Source: Euryodendron excelsum (taxonomy: Eukaryota; Streptophyta; Magnoliopsida; Ericales; Pentaphylacaceae). From it: a stretch of 64,000 nucleotides of DNA. The notes below the pieces were generated by a model. That model was not told where the DNA came from. It did no database searches and saw only the letters and a program-made list of their open reading frames with translations. Both the position numbers and the translations under genes were made by a program. The DNA lies in assembly GCA_033060915.1 (NCBI GenBank), contig CM065387.1, forward strand, positions 26,762,501-26,826,500, in the 5' to 3' direction. This document shows, piece by piece, positions 58,527-64,000 of this stretch (position 1 is the first letter of the stretch; every line of letters begins with the position of its first letter).

Positions 58527-59495
58527 TGGTAAAAATGACACTCTTCTGGGGAATTAATGCTCCTTGAACTAGCGCTCCATCTGGCAGAACAATGCTCCTC
58601 TGGGGGGAATTGACGCGTCTTTAACTAGCACTCCGTTTGGCAAAACACTGCTCCTCTAGGGAAGTCCAAGACTGATTTTTGATACTTCTTAAACCGACAC
58701 TTCGTCTGGCGAAACGCTGCTCCTCTGGGGACATCCATGGTTGACTACTGAGACCTCTTAATTTGGCGAAACGCTGCTCCACTGGGGAACTCCAAGGTTG
58801 ACTGCTGATACATCTTGAACTGACACTCCGTCTGGCAAAACGCTGCTCCACTAGGGAAGTCCAAGGTTGATTGCTGATACATCTTGAACCGGCACTCCGT
58901 CTGGCAAAACGCTGCTCCACTGGGGAAGTCCAAGGTTGACTGCTAATGCATCTTGAACCGGCACTCCGTCTGGCGGAACGCTGCTCCACTGGGGAAGTCC
59001 AAGGTTGACTACTGATACCTCTTGAGCCGGCACTCCGTCTGGCGAAACGTTGCTCCACTAGGGAAGTCCAAGGTTGACTGCTGATGCATCTTGAACCGGC
59101 ACTCCGTCTGGCGAAACGCTGCTCCACTAGGGAAGTCCAAGTTTGACTGCTGATGCATCTTGAACCGGCACTTCGTCTGGCGAAACGATGCTCCACTAGG
59201 GAAGTCCAAGGTTGACTGCTGATGCATCTTGAACCAGCACTCCGTCTGGCAAAACGCTGCTCCACTGGGGAAGTCCAAGGTTGACTGCTAATGCATCTTT
59301 AACCGGCACTCTGTCTGGCGAAACGCTGCTCCACTGGGGAAGTGCAAGGTTGACTGCTAATGCATCTTGAACCGACACTCCGTCTGGTGAAACGCTGCTC
59401 CACTGGGGAAGTCCAAGGTTGACTGCTAATACCTTTTAAACTGGCACTCCGTCTGGCGAAATGCTGCTCCACTAGGGAAGTCTAAGGTTGACAGG
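58527..59495 (-). repeat. 69-bp (23-codon) tandem array of element G
   Basis: About 15 units. Unit starts at TCTGGCGAAACGCTGCTCC or a variant fall at 58,762, 58,831, 58,900 and so on to 59,452, giving ten intervals of exactly 69 bp. Earlier units (58,529-58,707) are irregular. On minus the period keeps frame: a 214-codon frame (59,265-58,621) repeats a 23-residue unit including RFARRSAGSRCISSQPW. All three minus frames are largely open through the array, so the ORF alone does not prove coding. No start context, domain or relative is recognised. Confidence 0.9.
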
Positions 59496-60379
59496 GGAGG
59501 TCGAGGGTGGGCCATTGCCCCATTTCTTGCTTTTTGTCGGCTAGGGATGTTTGAACTTGCTGAGGTGTATGCCAATGTTGGAGATGTCTAAGGTTACTTG
59601 ATCGCAGGATGACTTTTTAGCTCCATTTTGTACTTTACCTTATTCCTTATTTCCTATTTGGAGAGAGAGAAAGACATAGGGTGAGTTTTGTACAAAAATA
59701 ATTTAAAAATGCCATGGTAAAGGGTGAACGCATGTCATATATATATACATATTTTATGACTGCACATGGGATTAAATGCATGATCTATTTTTATGAATGC
59801 GCATAGTTTAGATAAGAATATAATTGAATGCGTGTCCTACTTTTTATAACTGCACAGGTTCATGCAGAAGTGGAATTGAATGCATGCACATATAGGAATG
59901 GAATTGAATGCAATGTCCCCTCTTTTTTCTTTTTCCTCTTCTCTCGCTTTTTTTTTTTTTTTGTGATAAATGCACTGATTTATGCAAGAATTGAATTAAA
60001 TATACGACCTACTTCCTTACAAATGAACAGGTTCATACAGGAGTGCAGTTGAATGCATGAATAGATACACACTACACAAGAATCCAAATGGATGTACAGG
60101 TTATACATGTCATGGATGTATCAGTATTACATGTCTATAAACTATTTACAAAGAAAGCCCCAGGATTGCCTCTTGGGCCCATACTCTCAAGATTCTACTC
60201 CATTCAGTTTTGTCCCATTCTTGACCTTTTGGTTTGCTATCTTATCCCTACTTTCTACAGGGTTGTTGTTTGGGGTTTTTCTAATCTCACTTGGTTTTTT
60301 CTCTCAGATCTCCAAAATGCCACTATGGCTCGAGCGACAACTCGCATGCCCTTTACAGAGCGATAAACAACTAAGCCCT
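59496..60379 (-). other. Element G internal spacer
   Basis: 59,495-59,530 matches C 25,720-25,770. It also has an AT-rich stretch with a poly-T run (59,948-59,962) and a plus-strand pyrimidine tract ending in CAG before ATCTCCAAAATG (60,290-60,327). That could be a splice acceptor for an antisense unit, but no coding match follows. No gene recognised. Confidence 0.4.
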
Positions 60380-60905
60380 CAATCTGAGAAGACTTCTTTT
60401 AGGACGGTAATGTAGGTTGGGTTTAGGGGTTGTAAGAAATAAAGGGATATTCAGGCTCAAAGATCTTCTTTTAGTGGGTTGTTTAAATCGAAACCATCTA
60501 AGCACATCTTGGAGCATGAGATTGCCCCTTGCATTTCCTTCCAATTCTCCTTTCTCACCCTACTTGTCTTGGTATTGTTCAGGCTTATTTGGACTAAGTA
60601 ATTTTCTCTGATCAGAGAGGACTTTAATTTAGACCATAACTTAGGCTAGGTTAAGGGGTTTATGAATGAAAAGGATGTGCAGGCTCAAATTCGATGTTGT
60701 TTCTAGTAGGGTTTAGATCCACACCATCCTTAGTCGATCTTCCAGCGGGGTTTTGTCCCCTAATATCCTCCTCTAGTTTTAGCAACACGTCTGGCTCATT
60801 TAGATCAAGCAATCCTTTTCAATTGGAGAGGACTTTAACAGAGTCGTAATGTAGGCCACAGTTTCAGGTTTTTATAAGAAAGGGTAAAGGCTCAAACCTA
60901 TTACT
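60380..60905 (-). repeat. About 210-bp module, three copies, element G
   Basis: Copies near 60,385, 60,600 and 60,810 share GAGAGGACTTTAA-like starts, a TAATGTAGG-like core and an end near CAGGCTCAAA. The same module occurs twice in A (3690-4020, reverse) and once in C (26,740-26,900). Confidence 0.7.
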
Positions 60906-61189
60906 TCTACTTGGTGGCTTTGTTACCTAGGATCACCTTTGAACTTCCTCTTTTACAAAAGGAGTTGAACTTTCTTGTAACTTTTGACCTTTTAAGTTTG
61001 ACACTTGCCCCTTTCTTTTTCTTTTTCTTTTCTCTTGACTTCCAGCTTTATAGCACAACATGGTTCTTTTTCAGTTTTTCCTCTGATATGCTTCTTTTTT
61101 TTTTTTCTTCCTTTCTTATTGCTTTTGATGAGACAAACATTTCTACAACTTCTTTCTCTCATATCCTTTCCTTAACATTTCGATTTAAC
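60906..61189 (-). other. T-rich spacer in element G
   Basis: T/C-rich on plus with poly-T runs. The 151-codon plus frame spanning it is Phe-rich low-complexity translation and is not supported as a gene. Confidence 0.4.
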
Positions 61190-61800
61190 CCATTGTGGAC
61201 AATGATCCCTAGGTTGGGGTGTTTTTTGAAAGGAAAGGTAACCGGCTCAATAGGTTTGACAAGGGTTGCTTTTAACTATATGGGAAATGAAATGAGGGTC
61301 TGTCTTCATTTTGAACAAGATTGCTTGATCCATAGAGCCTTCACATTACTTCAGCTTGATGGTTGATGACGTTCTCTGCTAGATCTTCTACTTCCTAACT
61401 GCCCCAGTGTGGGGGGATGGTTTTGGATCGGGGTTGACAAAAATAAAACTTCCGCTTCTTGCGAGGCACTAGTGGTTTAAGCAAAAGGAATATTTTTGTG
61501 TATGGTAATAGAATTGAGGGCCTCTAATCATTTCAAATTGAATTGTTTAGTCCATAAAGCCTTTGTACAAAATTTAGACGATATTTCTAGAGATGATGTG
61601 TTTCGGCCAGTGAATCTCTATATATTCTACCGAATCAACTACTCTGTGCTTACCCCAGAGTGGGGGATGGTTATTGGTTTGGGAACATTTGAATAAAAAT
61701 CAGTTACGGCTCTAGTGGGCTGAGCAAGGGGTAGTGTTTATTTGGGAAAAGTAGAACAATGGCTTCTCATCATTTTAGGGACTCAGCTGCCCATCGCTTA
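61190..61800 (-). repeat. About 230-bp module, three copies, element G
   Basis: Units near 61,190-61,340, 61,395-61,570 and 61,640-61,790 each contain a CCCCAGxGTGGGG-like box (CCCCAGTGTGGGGGG at 61,403; CCCCAGAGTGGGGGA at 61,652) followed by a GAGGGCCTCT-like stretch. They match A 3000-3370 in reverse. Confidence 0.7.
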
Positions 61801-62560
61801 GCCAGGATATCACGCAAGTGTCGCCTTTTCAATAAACTCTACACTTCTCTATTGAGACTGTCTTCCTCCTATCTCTCATTCTCTTTTTGTCTCTCGAAGG
61901 TTTTAACTCCTTTTAAATAGGTGGCCTATGCTATCCCATCCTTCAAGTCGAGTTATCACTAAATGGGAAAGAATCCTTAAACGCAACAATCCTCCACAAG
62001 AGTATGAGACAAAGGGGATAAACCGAAAGCTTCATCTTTTTCATTCCAAATCATGAATGCACGGCATGTGTGTTTATTTAAATAAGATATGCAAGAAAAT
62101 AGACAGACAAAAAGGAAACAGATGAATTTTATGAAAGCCTCCCTTTTTCTGGTGGGCCTTTTGGTGAGAATCCTTAATAGGGTTTTGGGACTACATCAAT
62201 CTCTTGGTGCTTCATTCATCAGGTGTATCAATGGAGGGTGAGTTCACGATATTTGTCATGCATTTGGAAGTTAGAGGATGTGTTGTTGCAATGCACGAGT
62301 CTGACAAGACTTCGCATCTAGTGAAGTCCTCTTCTGCTTGAAGTCCTCCTCTACTTGGATGGTGATTGTTGCGACATGTCGTGGAGGTAATGTCTTGTAG
62401 GTGGATGGTCAGTTCTTCTTGCTCTTTGATGTAGGTTTGGTCTTTTCTAACAACTAGGTTTATCCTTCCATGAGTTTGAATCTGGTGAGGTGCTGGAGGG
62501 ATTCCATGAATTCCATCGTGCTCTCTGACCTACAAAAAGAAAAAGAAAAACATAATGCAG
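61801..62560 (-). other. Element G segment at the position where A has gag
   Basis: No gag-like sequence was found on minus. Short matches to A 2830-2900 lie near 61,920-62,095. From 62,110 to 62,520 the sequence is complex but no gene is recognised. Confidence 0.45.
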
Positions 62561-64000
62561 TCAGTATGTGAAGTTGGAGGTTCTATGCGATGCATGTCCT
62601 ATGGAGATCCCTTCTTTGAAGGAATCTAGGCATGATGATAAGTCCATTTAGGAGATGGGGTTTTGCCCCTATTATGCAATACAATACCTCCTTGGCATGG
62701 GCCGGTTGACGTTTCTTTATTTGGGCAATCCCACCTCCATGGACTGAGAGAGATTTGGGCCTCTCTCGAGATATGGTTCTATGCATGCCATGAATCCTTA
62801 GGGTTTAAGAACCCATAAAAGTTTGGGTAGGTTCGATTAACATGAGATTGGATTGCTCCTTTCTCTCTACGATTGATTAGATGCATGAGAGTGAAATGGC
62901 TTGAGTTTCTTGGAACTCTTGTCTCTGAATAGATATAGATGCATGAATATAATAAAAGTGAACATGTGAGCAGTAGGATAATCATAAATAGATGGTTGAG
63001 GAAACCCCCTTCTTGTCTTGCTTCTGTCTTCGGTTCTCTTAGTACTTGGAGATGAGGAGGGGGAAGATAGAAGACAAGAAACAAAAGAGAAGTTAGTGTC
63101 TTGATTTGAAAATTTTTATGCAATGCATGTCCTAGAGGTGCCCCTACTCAGAGGGGAGACTATACGTGATGCATTGGCTCACTTTTGGAGATAGGGGATT
63201 TGCCCGTATATCCAGATGCCTTACCATCAGTTGGGAATCTTCATCTATGCATTCATTCATAAAAGTAAAGAAATGCATTGAATTTTAGGTTTAAGATACA
63301 AAAGAATTGAAATACATTTTAATAGGGGGGAGGTGGAACATTTTCCTTTGGACTTCCACCTATCTACTTTTACAAAAGGAAAACCTAAACTACTCTTGAG
63401 TCTTCGGATTCGCCTTCCTTGGATTTGATGTCGAGGAGGTCGCTAAGAGGCTTTGTTGATTGATTGCCCCTTGTCTTCTTGGCAACCCTATCTCCATGAG
63501 TATAGAGGGATTGGGGCCCCCCTTATGAAATGAATTGGTGTGCATGCCATGAGTCCTTTAGGGTTACGTGGGAACCTTTAGGGTTTGGGTAGGTTTAATG
63601 CAAGGGAGAGTGACTTTGGTGCCACTCTCAACAGGTTGATCATACGCATGAGAATGCAGTGACTTGAGCTACTTGGAACTCTTGTCTTGACATGGAATAT
63701 TGAATGCATGAACATGGGTATGCAAAGAGTATAAGGAGAGAGAATACGATAGCAAGATAAACGTGCATGCATGAGCAGTTAAACAGGCATTATAACAGTA
63801 TGAATACAGTCAATACAACAGCAGGAATAGACAAGTATAAATGAAAGTAAGAGCAGTCGCCCTTTCCTCTGTGGTTTTGAAAACGGTTCTAGTGTCTTAA
63901 ATCCGGCAGAGGTTCGGCTATGCATGGTGTCTATATGAGTATGAGGTTGAGGGTTGACTAATGTGTCCTAAAAAGGCTCGGTCCCCCGATCTTTAAACCT
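62561..64000 (-). repeat. Element G leader with diverged tandem duplication
   Basis: Unit 62,580-62,960 and unit 63,117-63,720 share the order GCAATGCATGTCC-like box, CACCTCCATGG/CTATCTCCATGAG-like box, GCATGCCATGA, TTAGGGTTT and CTTGGAACTCTTGTCT (62,910 and 63,672). Element C has the same arrangement; A shows one unit before the window edge. No gene seen. Confidence 0.65.

Larger units (their letters stand above)
54171..64000 (-). mobile_element. Element G: LTR retrotransposon on minus, 5' part outside window
   Basis: A 3' LTR (54,171-58,372), polypurine tract, 69-bp array, shared non-coding modules and leader run off the right edge. The order mirrors element A in the opposite orientation. 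Where A has gag, G goes straight from leader (62,560) to the post-gag modules (61,800), so this copy lacks gag in the visible part. No pol was seen. Confidence 0.8.

Noticed and set aside
58527..59495. CRISPR-like array
   Set aside because: Direct tandem units without unique spacers, in plant repeat DNA.
60911..61366. 151-codon plus ORF
   Set aside because: Phe/Ser-rich translation of T-runs crossing a known repeat module; no domain.

Overview
The window is plant nuclear DNA made almost wholly of nested, decayed LTR retrotransposons. No intact host gene, rRNA or tRNA gene was found. The plant assignment rests on four signs. The gag pseudogene is of Ty3/gypsy Tat/Ogre type. The LTRs are very long (3.4-5.4 kb). 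Primer-binding sites resemble the TGGCGACTCC type and the TGGCGCCGTTGCC type seen in plant gypsy elements. An antisense pseudogene resembles the plant mobile domain. I cannot name the species.

Layout, using my own labels. Element A (+, 1-18,075, left end outside the window) has a leader, a gag pseudogene, non-coding modules, an antisense plant-mobile-domain pseudogene, a 46-bp tandem array, a polypurine tract and a 3' LTR from 8,060. That LTR is split by solo LTR S (-, 9,532-14,895) with a perfect ACTAC duplication. A ends inside the internal region of older element B. B's 3' LTR (+, 18,477-43,075) is split by element C (-, 20,932-34,031, duplication ATGTG/ATATG) and element D (-, 34,941-41,246, duplication TTACC). 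B abuts LTR fragment I (+, from 43,076). I is interrupted by H (-, from 43,759), H by E (+, 46,035-50,754, then a 531-bp internal segment and a second LTR at 51,286), that LTR by F (+, 53,531), and F by G (-, 54,171 to the window end).

A, B, C, E, F, G, H, I and S are one superfamily: LTRs begin TGTAAGCACC and end near GGGGCGACA. Subfamilies share a U3 full of short inverted repeats, a palindrome cluster before a TATA box, a G-poor stretch of up to about 1.4 kb, and two conserved blocks near the LTR end. Only A carries gag here. The whole internal region of C and the visible part of G are gag-less, so these copies probably depended on proteins from elsewhere. D is an unrelated Athila-like non-autonomous element.

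Most worth follow-up: (1) an antisense, probably spliced, plant-mobile-domain gene inside A; (2) inverted repeats in the U3 whose arms change together; (3) a 69-bp, 23-codon tandem array in G; (4) a second primer-site-like decamer inside the LTRs about 160 bp before the real site; (5) gag stop codons that are all one C-to-T change from a sense codon. All alignments were made by eye; no database search was run.
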